A stretch of DNA of 43,728 nt from positions 1-43,728 of the forward strand of contig JAHDNF010000018.1 in NCBI GenBank assembly GCA_018435605.1. Direction: 5' to 3'. This stretch comes from a bacterium. Its GTDB lineage: Bacteria; Auribacterota; Auribacteria; Auribacterales; Auribacteraceae. The notes under the pieces were generated by a model that had not been told where the DNA came from, did not search any database, and was given only the letters and a program-made list of their open reading frames with translations. Below, one piece after another: positions 5,558 through 16,900 of this stretch; the stretch's first letter is position 1; each line of letters begins with the position of its first letter. Both the position numbers and the translations under genes were made by a program.

Positions 5558-8482
5558 ATGAACAGCCGGTTGGAAGAGTATAAGCAGAAAATTATTGAGC
5601 GATTGAAATGGGAAGATGTCTATTCCGGTATCGAGAACAAGAGTGCTAATGATGGAGAATGGATAACCGGATTATGCCCGTTCCATCAGGATACCAATCC
5701 ATCTTTTTCGTTTAACAAATCGACGTTGCAATGGGTATGTTTTGCAGAGTGTGGAAAAGGGGATGTATTCGATTTTATCATGAATACCAGCGGCAATAAT
5801 TTCAAAGATACATTATTTGATCTTGGAGATCGCTATAATATTCCCCGTCCAAAATGTTCGGAAAACCGTCCGCCGATCTGTGAGGATAAAATTAAAGAAT
5901 GGCAATCATATCTGAATATTAATCAGGAAGGTAAACGGTATCTGATAGAAGAACGCGGCCTCACCGAGGAAACCATTCAACGGTATAGCATCGGCTGGGA
6001 TTCGAAACGCCAACGCTACACGATTCCTGTGCGAGATGAAAACGGTAGAGTTGTTAATGTCCGTTTGTATAGCAAAAGGCAAGAACCGAAGATGATAAAT
6101 TATACCGAAGGCAAATGGAAATACGGTTCTCCTGCTCGATTATATGGATTGGATGAGCTGGTTGGATCATCCTCTACTCAGGTGATTATCTGTGAAGGTG
6201 AATGGGATCGCCTGTTACTCCAGCAGGAAGGGTTTGTTGCGGTTACCTCAACCCACGGATGCACCACCTTTCGTCAGGAATGGGTTTCATATTTCAAGAG
6301 CAAGGATGTTGTGTTTATATTCGATTGTGATGAGGAAGGCAAAAAAGCGTCATTGAATATTATCAACAATTTATTCCGTGAATCTGAAGTTAATTCAGTC
6401 AAAAACATAATTTTACCTCTGAAAGGAACCAAAGATGAAAATGATATTACAGATTATTTTACTTCAAGTGGTTGTGATAGGGGTGATCTATCTGATCTTA
6501 TCAATCGACAGGATTTATTTGTATTTCAAAGCAAAGATGAAGAACAACAAATAGTCAGGCTAACATCCTTCACTGAGATCGAAAAGGACGAATATATCGA
6601 TAAACGAGTTCAATGCGATATAACCGTTTGTGGTGAAACATCAGAAGCGTTTCATGCGGTCGAAGAATTTGAAGTAACACACTGCCCTAAAATGAAATCC
6701 GGTGATTGTCTTAATTGCGTGCATGATATTACTGTACCCACCGGAGCACAGGAGTATATCGGGTCATGTATGTCGAGCAACAATCAAGTGATTGCTATGC
6801 TACGCGCGTATTGTTGCGAATACGGTCAACGACCGACAATAAAGATTATCAAAAAACGGACGGTCAAAGAATTTTTCTGCCACCAGCGTATCAACCGATT
6901 GGTCATAACGCAAAATGCCTGTGATGAATCGATGACATATCTTGATGGAAGGCAGGAAGAACTCGTCGAAAAAAGGGTCTATTATTTATCTCCAACAACA
7001 GTTAAACCGGGTCATTATCTGGCAACCGGCTATATAAAATCACACCCAAAAACACAACAGATTACTTTTTTAATTGAACATCTCGAACCGCAGGAAGACG
7101 ATTATCAGGCATTTTCTGTGCAGAGCAATATTGATCACCTAAAAAAACTCAAGCAACTGCATTACAGAGATATACTGTCTGACTTGACCACTAATGTGAC
7201 TCGTATCTATGACCGTGATGAAATACTGATTGCCACATTATTGACGTATCTGTCACCCCTGCATATTCCATTTAACGGAGAGATAATCAACGGATGGATG
7301 AATACCTTGATTATCGGCGACGCGGGTACCGGCAAAACACAGACAGTGAACAATTTTTCTCAGTTCGTCAAAGTAGGAGACTGGTTTTCCGGATTAACCG
7401 GATCACGCACCGGTCTTGCTTATGCCCTTGTTGAACATGCCCAGAAAGGTTGGCAGGTTAAAATCGGACGGTATCCGGCCAACTCCGGAAAACTGCTCAT
7501 CATTGATGAGGCACAGTATATACCTGAACGGGATATGCGCTCCTTATGTAAAGCGCAGGAAGACGGTATAATGGTAGTCGACCGTGTCAGTAGCGGCGGG
7601 TTTGAAAGCAAAACACGCATGATTCGCATATGCAATCCGAAAAATGGTGCCAAGATGAATACTTATGTTCACGGGTGCGAAGCGTTGAAAGACTTGTATG
7701 ACGACGCTATCATTCGTCGAATAGATCTGGCCATATTTCTTACTAATTCCGACCTGAACAATATCGATAAGATCAATCGCAGGCAGGATATGAAATTGCC
7801 CGGACAACAGCTTATTACACCGGAAATGATGCGTGCTTTGATCTATCTGGTCTGGAATCTCAAACCGCATCAGATTGTCTTTGAGGACAGCGCGGTTGTC
7901 AAATGCCTTGAGCATGCAACAGAGCTAAGCAAATTGTTCGGGTTTGCCGAGGAAGTACCTCTTGCCCTGCCGGAAAGCTTTCGCAAGAAACTTGCAAAGA
8001 TTTCAACTGCTACTGCGGCATTGATGATGTCATTCAACGACAACTTTACACAGCTGACCGTAACTGAAGATCATGTAACACTGGCATCAGGCCTTATCAA
8101 AGTGATTTATGCAAGCCAAGGGTGTGCACTCAATAACTTCTCGGAAATTCAAAGCAAATATAATCGGCTTATGGATTATGAAGAAATCAAAGAGGCATTC
8201 CTTGATAAACAATATAAGGAACGGTTCAAGGATGAAGCATATTTTAGCAGTATCATATCCGTTATCCGCGAAAAGAATCAGATCAAACGGATAGACTTGA
8301 GTGAAATGGTCGGATGTACTCCTAAAACAGTTGAAAGAGTTGTCAGTTTTTTAAGACGATACAGTTTTATCGATAGCGACAAAGACGGGTATAAAAAGAC
8401 ACCACGTTTCAACATGTTTATACGCCAGTTTCAGGCTGGAAATCCTGAGTTTTTCAGCAATCATACAATGAGAGACAAGTAA
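5558..8482 (+). CDS. Primase-helicase: CHC2 zinc + TOPRIM fused to MCM-like AAA+
   Basis: 974 residues. A DnaG-type zinc motif C40-x2-H43-x17-C61-x3-C65 starts the protein. A TOPRIM domain follows, with E213 in CEGEWD and D256-x-D258 in FDCDEEG. Residues about 350-510 contain cysteines C376, C384 and C387 and a beta-rich stretch resembling the MCM N-terminal Zn/OB region. The AAA+ part has Walker A GDAGTGKT (587-594), a SGLTGSRTGLAYAL segment like the MCM GLTA motif, Walker B LLIIDEAQ (D650), sensor-1 Asn693 in CNPKNG and arginines 720-721 in IIRRIDL. A C-terminal winged helix is likely (about 900-950). It should prime and unwind DNA for replication of the element. MCM-like assignment, rather than D5 or DnaB, is my reading of these motifs. 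Confidence 0.8.
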   Translation: MNSRLEEYKQKIIERLKWEDVYSGIENKSANDGEWITGLCPFHQDTNPSFSFNKSTLQWVCFAECGKGDVFDFIMNTSGNNFKDTLFDLGDRYNIPRPKCSENRPPICEDKIKEWQSYLNINQEGKRYLIEERGLTEETIQRYSIGWDSKRQRYTIPVRDENGRVVNVRLYSKRQEPKMINYTEGKWKYGSPARLYGLDELVGSSSTQVIICEGEWDRLLLQQEGFVAVTSTHGCTTFRQEWVSYFKSKDVVFIFDCDEEGKKASLNIINNLFRESEVNSVKNIILPLKGTKDENDITDYFTSSGCDRGDLSDLINRQDLFVFQSKDEEQQIVRLTSFTEIEKDEYIDKRVQCDITVCGETSEAFHAVEEFEVTHCPKMKSGDCLNCVHDITVPTGAQEYIGSCMSSNNQVIAMLRAYCCEYGQRPTIKIIKKRTVKEFFCHQRINRLVITQNACDESMTYLDGRQEELVEKRVYYLSPTTVKPGHYLATGYIKSHPKTQQITFLIEHLEPQEDDYQAFSVQSNIDHLKKLKQLHYRDILSDLTTNVTRIYDRDEILIATLLTYLSPLHIPFNGEIINGWMNTLIIGDAGTGKTQTVNNFSQFVKVGDWFSGLTGSRTGLAYALVEHAQKGWQVKIGRYPANSGKLLIIDEAQYIPERDMRSLCKAQEDGIMVVDRVSSGGFESKTRMIRICNPKNGAKMNTYVHGCEALKDLYDDAIIRRIDLAIFLTNSDLNNIDKINRRQDMKLPGQQLITPEMMRALIYLVWNLKPHQIVFEDSAVVKCLEHATELSKLFGFAEEVPLALPESFRKKLAKISTATAALMMSFNDNFTQLTVTEDHVTLASGLIKVIYASQGCALNNFSEIQSKYNRLMDYEEIKEAFLDKQYKERFKDEAYFSSIISVIREKNQIKRIDLSEMVGCTPKTVERVVSFLRRYSFIDSDKDGYKKTPRFNMFIRQFQAGNPEFFSNHTMRDK

Positions 8483-9082
8483 CAGGGGTTGATTTGCAAT
8501 GATTTATACAAAAGCATGTCGGTCATAATTTAAAAAAGCAGTCATCGTAACAACAAGCTATATGCTGACTTTGACGATGGATAAAAATACAAACTTCAAC
8601 CGACAAGCTTTTTACTTAATTAAGCATAACATATTTATAATAAAAGAGATAAAGGCTGTCTACTAACAATATTAACAGACAAGGTATAAAACAATGGCAA
8701 AATGACACTATACCTATAATTAGTAATTGATAAATATATTCTTAAATACCATGTAGTAAACAATAACTGTTAATTACATATATATTAGTAGTGTGTGAAG
8801 AGACTAAAGATAAATATATCTTATATATAGGGTTAATATACTAGATTGTCAAATAGATAAATAATATTAACATAAAATGTATACTGTAAGGCAAATTTAA
8901 GAAGATTATTTAAAATACGAGCATTACGGTGGAAAAGGAATAATACGGCTTATTTGACCTTAAAACAAATGAATAACGGGTCCTTCCTGAGGGGGGCGTA
9001 TGCAGGTAGCAAGAGCGCGGGAAACGAGTGATTGTAATACAAATTAAACCAAGGTAACGTAACATTTAAAGCGAGGTTTTTT
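8483..9082. other. 600-base AT-rich non-coding region, candidate replication origin
   Basis: No supported gene. From about 8600 to 8940 the sequence is strikingly AT-rich, with many TATA and TTAA runs and a short inverted repeat TGTCT/AGACA around 8656-8682. CATCGT and ACGATG pair at about 8542-8579. The position, directly between a primase-helicase and the packaging-type genes, suits a phage-type origin or a regulatory region. Its right end changes abruptly to a G-rich patch (8977-9027). Confidence 0.4.
8977..9027 (+). other. G-rich cos-like patch before the methyltransferase-terminase genes
   Basis: A compact GC-rich island containing GGGTCCTTCCTGAGGGGGGC and then GCGCGGGAAACGAG, embedded in otherwise AT-rich non-coding DNA and lying upstream of the Nu1-like small terminase operon. 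Cohesive-end sites of cos phages are often G-rich and near the small terminase gene. The identification as cos is an inference from composition and position only. A structured leader of the methyltransferase mRNA is the alternative. Confidence 0.35.
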
Positions 9083-10318
9083 ATGAAAAATAACCGTCCT
9101 GAAATAGTGAAAATGACAGTTAAAGAGTTACAACCGGCACCGTACAATCCGCGAAAAATATCGGATAAGGCGCTCGATGGACTGACATCAAGCATCGACC
9201 GGTTCGGATTGGTGCAACCCATTATCTGGAACCGGCGAACCAACCGTGTAGTTGGCGGACATCAGCGGCTCAAAGTTATTCAAGCTAAAAAAGAAACGGA
9301 AACAGACGTTGTGGTAGTCGATCTGGACGAATCGGAAGAAAAAGCGCTGAATATTGCGTTGAATAACCACCATATCTGCGGTGAGTGGACGGAAGATGTC
9401 GAGAAATTGCTGGCTGAGATACGTGAAACATCACCCGATGTATACGACGATCTTCTGTTAGACGCCCTTCTCCATGATATACCGAAAACGATCATCGAAC
9501 CGTCCGATGAAGATGACTATTTTGATGAAAATGATGAATCGACTTGCGAAGAAACTATAACCCAACCCGGCGATCTTTGGATACTTGGCAAACATCGCCT
9601 GTTCTGCGGTGACTCGACGCGCGGCGAAGATTTCGGTCTACTTATGGATGACGCCAAAGCGGATATGATATTCACCGATCCGCCGTACGGTGTTAGCTAC
9701 TGCGGGACAAATAATCCCAATGGCCGTGAATGGGATATTATTGCCGGTGACGAGTTGCGCGGTGATGATCTGTATAAACTGTTGAAAGACAGTTTTTCGA
9801 TTATGGCGAAATTTGCTCAACCTGCGGCGGCATTTTACATATTCCATGCCGCATTGAACCAAAAGATATTTGAGCAGGCGTTGCATGATGCAGGTATTCG
9901 CGTGAAACAGCAGATCATCTGGGTAAAACATCATGTACTAGGGCACAGCGATTATCACTGGAAACACGAGCCGTGTTTTTACGGATGTTTTGCCGACCGG
10001 TCGTGCCGTTTTTACGGAGACCGTACAAATACCACTGTCTGGGAAATAAAGAAAGATGCATCGCAGGAATACCAGCATCCGACACAGAAACCGGTAGCGC
10101 TTGCCATGAAAGCGATTGAGAATAGCTCGAGGTATGGAGATATAATCCTCGATATGTTCAGCGGGTCAGGGTCAACATTGATTGCCTGCGAACAAACCGG
10201 ACGAAAAAGTTACGGGATGGAGATTGATCCTAAATACTGCGATGTGATTGTAAATCGCTGGGAAAAATATACCGGCAGTAAGGCTGAAAAGAGATCTTTG
10301 AAGGAGGCCTGTAAATGA
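9083..10318 (+). CDS. ParB-nuclease-domain DNA methyltransferase
   Basis: 411 residues. Residues about 10-110 form a ParB/Srx-like domain (YNPRKIS, GGHQRLKV). The rest is an N6-adenine/N4-cytosine DNA methyltransferase with the catalytic DPPY at 199-202 and the later SAM-binding FSGSGST at 359-365, an order typical of the beta group. A HPTQKP segment precedes motif I as expected. Such fusions are common in phages next to terminase genes and protect phage DNA or mark packaging and replication sites. The start has GAGG upstream. The stop overlaps the next gene by 4 bases (ATGA), so the two are translated together. All catalytic motifs are present. Confidence 0.9.
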   Translation: MKNNRPEIVKMTVKELQPAPYNPRKISDKALDGLTSSIDRFGLVQPIIWNRRTNRVVGGHQRLKVIQAKKETETDVVVVDLDESEEKALNIALNNHHICGEWTEDVEKLLAEIRETSPDVYDDLLLDALLHDIPKTIIEPSDEDDYFDENDESTCEETITQPGDLWILGKHRLFCGDSTRGEDFGLLMDDAKADMIFTDPPYGVSYCGTNNPNGREWDIIAGDELRGDDLYKLLKDSFSIMAKFAQPAAAFYIFHAALNQKIFEQALHDAGIRVKQQIIWVKHHVLGHSDYHWKHEPCFYGCFADRSCRFYGDRTNTTVWEIKKDASQEYQHPTQKPVALAMKAIENSSRYGDIILDMFSGSGSTLIACEQTGRKSYGMEIDPKYCDVIVNRWEKYTGSKAEKRSLKEACK

Positions 10319-10944
10319 AACGTCAAGCGGTACAGAACGATTCCATAGCCGATAATCTTGAACGAGAAGAAGCGATAGCGGCACTCAATAAACGCCGTAC
10401 CGGAGAGAAGCTGAGCAATAAGGATATCTCGGCTATCCGTAAATTCGAGAGAAAGCGTGAAAATGAAAATCAGTTGAAAGTGCTCACTGCAATACCGCAG
10501 AAGATGCTTGTCGAGTTGCTCGGCACGTCGCGAAAAATATTGTGTGAATGGGAAGCGGAGGGGTTACCGAGGAATCCTGACCGGAACTATAATTTGTTTG
10601 CGGTGCTGGCGTGGCTGAAAGACCGGTGGATCAGGAAAAGTAAAGAACAGTCCGACAGGGAATCCCCTGCGCTGGAACGGTACCGGTTGGCAAAAGCCCA
10701 GCAGGCAGAGCTGGAGCTTGACCGGTTGAAAGGCAATCTGCTTGATGCGGAAGAAGTCAATCGGGGGCGTGTCGAGCGAATCATGGCAGTCAAATCGGCA
10801 ATGTTCCGTGTACCCGGCCAGACCGCCCCGCTTCTCGCCTCCATGACCGACCCGCGCGAAATCCAATCATACCTCTACGATATCATGTGCGACATCTGTA
10901 ATACCTTTGCCGGTGTAAAGGACAAAATAAATAGATCAGTATAG
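10315..10944 (+). CDS. Nu1-like small terminase subunit
   Basis: 209 residues. The middle part (about 60-100) looks like the DNA-packaging Nu1 winged helix: KMLVELLGTSRKILCEWEAE, then GLPRNPDRNYNLFAVLAWL. It is followed by a charged helix ALERYRLAKAQQAELELDRL and the EEV-x-x-x-R-V-x-R segment seen in small terminase proteins of lambda-like phages. It would recognise the packaging site. It overlaps the methyltransferase by 4 bases. The gene after it is unrelated and runs in the other direction, with only 18 bases between the two stops, so the packaging module seen here consists of this subunit alone. Confidence 0.7.
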   Translation: MKRQAVQNDSIADNLEREEAIAALNKRRTGEKLSNKDISAIRKFERKRENENQLKVLTAIPQKMLVELLGTSRKILCEWEAEGLPRNPDRNYNLFAVLAWLKDRWIRKSKEQSDRESPALERYRLAKAQQAELELDRLKGNLLDAEEVNRGRVERIMAVKSAMFRVPGQTAPLLASMTDPREIQSYLYDIMCDICNTFAGVKDKINRSV

Positions 10945-10962
10945 TTATTTTTTAAAAGTGAG

Positions 10963-13900
10963 TTAACGATAAATTATGCGTAACCTAGGACGCGATGAAC
11001 CGTGTTCACTGGAATAAAACCGTTTCCGATTGTCTACCAAAGATGGGACGGTCATATTTAGATGTACTCCGTAATTTTCAACTGCCTGATCTTTCCATTC
11101 ACGTACAAAATCGGTTGTATCGATTTTCACCCACTTTGCGTTGCCATTTATCAATACGCAAGAAATAGGTTCACCTGAAACTGACGGTCGTGTATTGAAG
11201 CTAGCTGTCATTTCATCCCACGGCTCAAGTATTCGATGCAAATAGACCGCTTGCTCATTTGCAGGGGTTTTATTTTCATTCATATAGAGCTGTAACTCAG
11301 CATATGCTATTTCCTTGCCGGTTGGGTTATCCGGTATTTCAAACTGAATAAACAACAACTGCTGTGCCCCTTCATGATTACAACTCGCTACTGTAATTTC
11401 ATTATCATTCCCATAAGTATTAACAGGGTAATTAGTATCAACAAACGTATCCTGCCCGCAGGCATCGTTGTCAAGTATCAAAACAATATACTCCGGTGTA
11501 GATTGATCTGACAGAGGATCGGTTCCAGCATATAATTCTTCATTATCGAACACAAGATCGCCGTCCGTATCACTATCGAGCGGATTAGTGCCTATCGCTA
11601 TCTCTTCACCATCCAAAAGCGAATCCCCGTCAGAATCACCGTTTATTGGCGATGTGCCGTATAACGATTCTTCACCGTCCAGTAATCCATCGTTATCTGT
11701 GTCCGGATCAATAGGATCGGTAGCACCTAATATTTCGGTAAAGTCGTCAATACCGTCGAAATCGCTGTCTCGTAACATAGGATTGGTACCATATAGATTA
11801 ATCTCGTCGCCATCGGATAATCCATCGTTATCCGAATCGTTGTCACGAGGGTCAGTGCCATATCCCCAGTCATAGACAGATGCGTATATAGAAAAACCTG
11901 AGTTGTCCGGATGTCGGCTTTCCCATACAACAACATATCCTTTACCGTTACTTGCCAATTGGGGATACATTTGGTTGTTAATTGTCTGGATATTGATCTG
12001 AAATTCAGTACCAATTTTAGATCCGTCAGCTTTCATCCGTTGACCGAAGATACCGTATCCGTCTCCATCATGAGTGTTGCTGTTCCAAGATATAAAATAG
12101 TCCAGTCGATTCGATGCTACAGCGGCGGCGTATTGGTCGTCGTCATGCAATGTGTTGACAATAATTTCACCGCCGATTTTAGTTCCTTCGTTATCAAATA
12201 ATTGAGCGATAATTTCGTAGCCGTTGCCATGTCCGTTACTGTGCCATGTGGCGACAAAACTATGACCGTTAGAAGCGATAGACGGGAGGAGTTGCCAGCC
12301 GGTTGTGGTTGTATTTATCTGAAATTCAGAGGATTGAGCATATCCGAACCGATCGAAAGTTTTACCGCCGAGTTCCCACGAGCCACTCCGGTTTTCCCAT
12401 CCTACGTAGAAATATTTTCCGTTAAATGCCGTATCGGGATAAATCTGGTCCTGGCTGGTATATTCATTTATTATGAATTCATTGTTGATTTTAGAACCCT
12501 GCGAGGATACAAACTGACCATAAATTCCATACTTGTCGCCATCCTGTCCGTAACCGCTCTGCCATGTGACCAAATACTTTTCCCCGTCAGTAGCTATGGA
12601 TGGCATAAACTGATAATTGTCGGTATATGTGTTTATCAAGAATGCCGGTACAAGTACAGATCCAGCGTTATTAATAATAGAACCATAAACACCAAGATTA
12701 TTTCCATCTTCAGCCGGCCACACTACCAAATAATTACTTCCGTTTGATTCCACAGCTATCATCAGATGTTCAGAGAACTGGTACGTACCGATAAGGAATT
12801 TTTCGCCGATCTTTTCCCCATCGCGTGCAAGATGTTGACCGTTCACTCCGTACTGCCCGCTAGCTATCTGTTCCGACCATACTACCAGATAACCACTACC
12901 ATCGGACGCAACAAACGGAAACCGCGATGAATTTTGGTCGGATAATAGAATCTCATGCACAATTTTTGCCAGTACCTCTTCCCCATCAGTCAATCCGTCA
13001 TTATCGGTATCCGGATTTAAAGGGTCTGTTGTGTAAATCAATACTTCCTCTCCGTCGGTCAACCCGTCATTATCGGTATCCGGATTTAAGGGGTTTGTCG
13101 AGTAAATCAATACTTCTTTCCCATCAGTCAGCCCATCGTTGTCGGTATCCGGATTTAACGGATTTGTGCCGTAGTTATTCTCTTCCAAGTTATTGAGTCC
13201 GTCATTATCAGAGTCATGTTCTTGTGGATCTGGAACAAGCGGATTTGTGCCGTGGTCGCGTTCCCATCCATCAGGGATTCCATCATTGTCGGTATCCGGA
13301 TTATTGGGATCAGTGGTCATATCTGGATCGAACAAAGCCGCGCGAATAGCGTATGAATCGCCATCGTTATCTTCCCATACCACAAAGTAATTTGTGCCGT
13401 TAGAGGACACACGAGGATTATGTTGATTGCCTGTGGTTTTATGATTGACAAAAAACTCAGAGCCTTTTGTAACTCCATCAGCAGTCAGGTATCGCGCAAT
13501 GATATCATAACCATCGCCGCCGTTTTGTTCACTTGCCCACACGACAAAGTAATCCGTACCATTGGAAATTCCACATGGCGTACGTTGATTGCCGGATGAC
13601 TGTGTGTTTATGCGAAATTCATTGCCTATTATGTTTGCATCGGTATCCGATAGCTGGGCGAAGATACCTTCATTATCGCCATCCTGTGTTCGGCTACACC
13701 ATATGGAAAGAATGTTTGAGCCATTGAAAGCGGAAACAGCGTCAAACTGCTCGTCTATAAAGTAACTGTTCACAAGGAATTCGCTGGCAACCATACTGCC
13801 GTCTGAACCAACAAGTTGTCCTTTTACGTCCCACGCCGAGCTTTGGTCAAACCATGTGACAAAGAAATACGAACCATTCCATACAGCATGAACTTTGAAT

Positions 13901-16900
13901 TGATCTTTAAGTGTTGTGGTATTAATATGAAGTTCAGGTGTAAGTATTTGACCTGTAGTATTAAGTATTTGTCCGAATATTTCGAGATTACTTTCATTAT
14001 CCGCATACTCAGATTGCCAGCAGACAAGGTATACGCCATCTCCATAAGCGGTTGAGGGGCTTTCCGGCTGTATAGCATTTGAACTACTTATGATGAAACT
14101 GGATCCGTCTTTCTGGCCTTCGTTATCGATAAGTTGTCCCATGATCTTCTGTTGACCGTCATCAAAGCCTCCATAAACGATCAGGTAGTTAAAACCATCT
14201 GAGGCTATATCTGCATAAAGCGGTTTTGATGATGCATGCGTATTTATCTCAAGATCGCTTGATAGTGGTATACCGCTGTTATCGTATAACTTATATATTA
14301 TCGTTTGCGGATTTTTTTGCCAGATTACACAGTAATTCGAGCCGTTGGAAGAAATACGTGGTTGATTCTTTAAAGTCGTCGTACCTATCTGCGCTACCAG
14401 GAATTCAGGCACATAAATCCCTTTTATTTCATCTCCATCAGATAGTCCGTCGTTATCTGAATCAGGATTCAGGGGATCGGTGTAATAGACAAACAGTTCA
14501 TCGTAATCGGAAATGGAATCGTTATCCGAGTCGATATTGATCGGGGATGTAAAATAGTTAAAAATTTCATCGTAATCGGATAATCCGTCTCGGTCGGTAT
14601 CGGACGACCACGGATCAGTGGAGTAATAAAATTCCTGTGCATTGGTTAATCCATCGCAATCCATATCATAACCCGCATCTAGGTTGGAGAGTGGATTGGT
14701 GAAATTAGAAATTTCCCACGGGTCCGGCAATCCGTCATTGTCTGAATCCGGTGAAGTAGGGTTGATGCCTGATCTCAATCTGTATATCGAGCCATATACT
14801 GTAGCCGTCTTTTGCACTGTATTCATACTTGTCCATGTTACACAGAAATTAAAACCGTTCGATGCCACCTGCGATCTGTATTCTTTGCCTTCAGTGTAAA
14901 TATTTACCTGAAACTCATCGTTATCCATTTCGCCAGATTGATCAACAAAACGGGCAAAAATATCTTCATTCGTACCTCCCTGTCCTACGCTTGCCCAGCA
15001 GACCAGAAAACGCTCGCCATCAGATGCCACATCAGCAACGTTTTGATCACTGGCTGTATACTGGTTGATCTGGAATTGATCGCTTAAAAAGCTATGCCCT
15101 GTGCCGGTAAATGTTATCAACCTTGCCACAACGTCATAAGACCCGCTCGACCTGGAGTGCCATGTGACGAGAAAAGTTGTGCCGGTGGAAGTTGTTACCG
15201 ACGCGACAGAAGGAAGCAGGTTGTCATTGTATGCAGTATCATTGATCTGAAACTCTGCCCCCAATAAAGCGCCTTCATTGTCGAGAAACTGCCCTTTTAT
15301 TTGATATCCGGATGAGCGGTCTTCCCAAACAACAAGATAATGATTACCTCCGGATTCAACAGCCGGATTGGACTGTTGACCCGCGGTATTCGTATTAATC
15401 GTAAATTCATCGCCGATTTTGGTGCAGTCAGCAGATAAAAATTGCCCTCTTATATCTTCATGCAAAGCTGAACTTATGTGGCTTTGCCATGTGACAAGAT
15501 AATTTTTGCCCATCGCCGCGACAGCAGGTTGCTGTTGATTATTGGGCGTATATGTATTGACTCGCAATCGCGAACCGACTAGTGCACCGTTACTTTTGAC
15601 GATCTGAGCATAAATACCGAGATTGCATTGTGTAAGTTGTGAATACCATGTATTGTTATCGATATCCTGAAAAACTGCGCCGTCGTTATCGCCGTCATAA
15701 TCAGGCCAGACAAGGATATATGAATCACCGTTGGAACCGATTACCACATCGCGCGGCTCGGAGTAATAGTAGGTCTGCAGAAAAAATGGGGCGGTTGTGA
15801 ATGAACCGTCTATATTGAGAATCTGCGCGTATATATCCCACCGCTTGATAACCGATGTTTCCGCCTGATCATGTTGCTGTGACCACACTACGATGTAAGT
15901 GTTGCCGTTAGAGCCTATATTTACATACGGATCATAGTAAGCAACGGTAATATTTGACTGCAATAATCCTGAGATAGAAAATTCGGGTATATAATCTGCC
16001 GCCAATTCCGCACCGTCCATAATCCCATCCCCATCCGTATCAGGATTGAGCCCATCAGTAAAAATCCATTTGCTTTCACTTGCAAAGTAAACACCTATAA
16101 TATTTTCGACTCTATTAGAGACATAATCTTTATCAAAATCACACTCAGCATTAGGATGACAATTTTTCAAATATGCAAGACCATCTGAATAGCCGTCATT
16201 AGAACTATCCCATACCAAATGAAGAGAGTGTATTTCAATTTCAGTTTTAGTGGATAAACCATCATTATCGTCATCAGGATTCAGGGGATCAAGAGAGTCA
16301 TTATTCACTTCATAATAATCGGAAAAACCATCAGAATCAGTATCCCAAGCTGTTGGGTCAGTATTGTATTCGTTAATTTCAACCCAATCAGTTAATCCGT
16401 CACTGTCACTGTCGGGAGAAAATGGTGAAGTTCCATATCCGGTAATAAAGCGTCCATATAACTTGTTATTTTTAGGCCAGACAATAAAAAATTCTCCAGT
16501 TCGGCTAGATGTTGCTATACAAGGAGTTTCAACTTGTGGTGTACCTGCCATGATAGTAAATTTTCTACTAATTGTATTACCGTTGCTATTGTATATCTGT
16601 GCGTAAATTACATCATTATCATTGTAAACATATAGGTAATGCATACCGTTTGACGCTATACAAACAGGGTGGCCTTCAAAATTTGAGCGATTAAAGTTTG
16701 GTTCGCTACTACCCCATGGGGAGCTATACGGCTCATAAACCAATTTAAAATCGACAAAATCCGCTACGGGTCTTAAATTTTGATAACTCAAAAACAAATT
16801 GTAAACCCCATTTGTACAAGTCAATATTGAGTTATTCGTGTCATTATTTAATACGTTCCTAAAAACTTGGCTATCTATATGATATCCATTTGAATCGATA

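Larger units (their letters stand above)
369..10944. mobile_element. Phage-derived integrated element, incomplete
   Basis: Boundaries are approximate and follow the genes. Parts seen: integration operon (large serine recombinase, DUF2924 protein, ParB-HTH-like protein), two accessory genes, a phage-type sigma factor, a primase-helicase, a ParB-methyltransferase and a Nu1-like small terminase. No large terminase, portal, capsid or tail genes occur anywhere in the window, so this is not a whole prophage as seen here. The remaining reading frames are long and open, which argues for a fairly young remnant or a satellite-like element rather than an ancient one. No direct repeat clearly marking attL and attR was found by eye. 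Confidence 0.7.
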
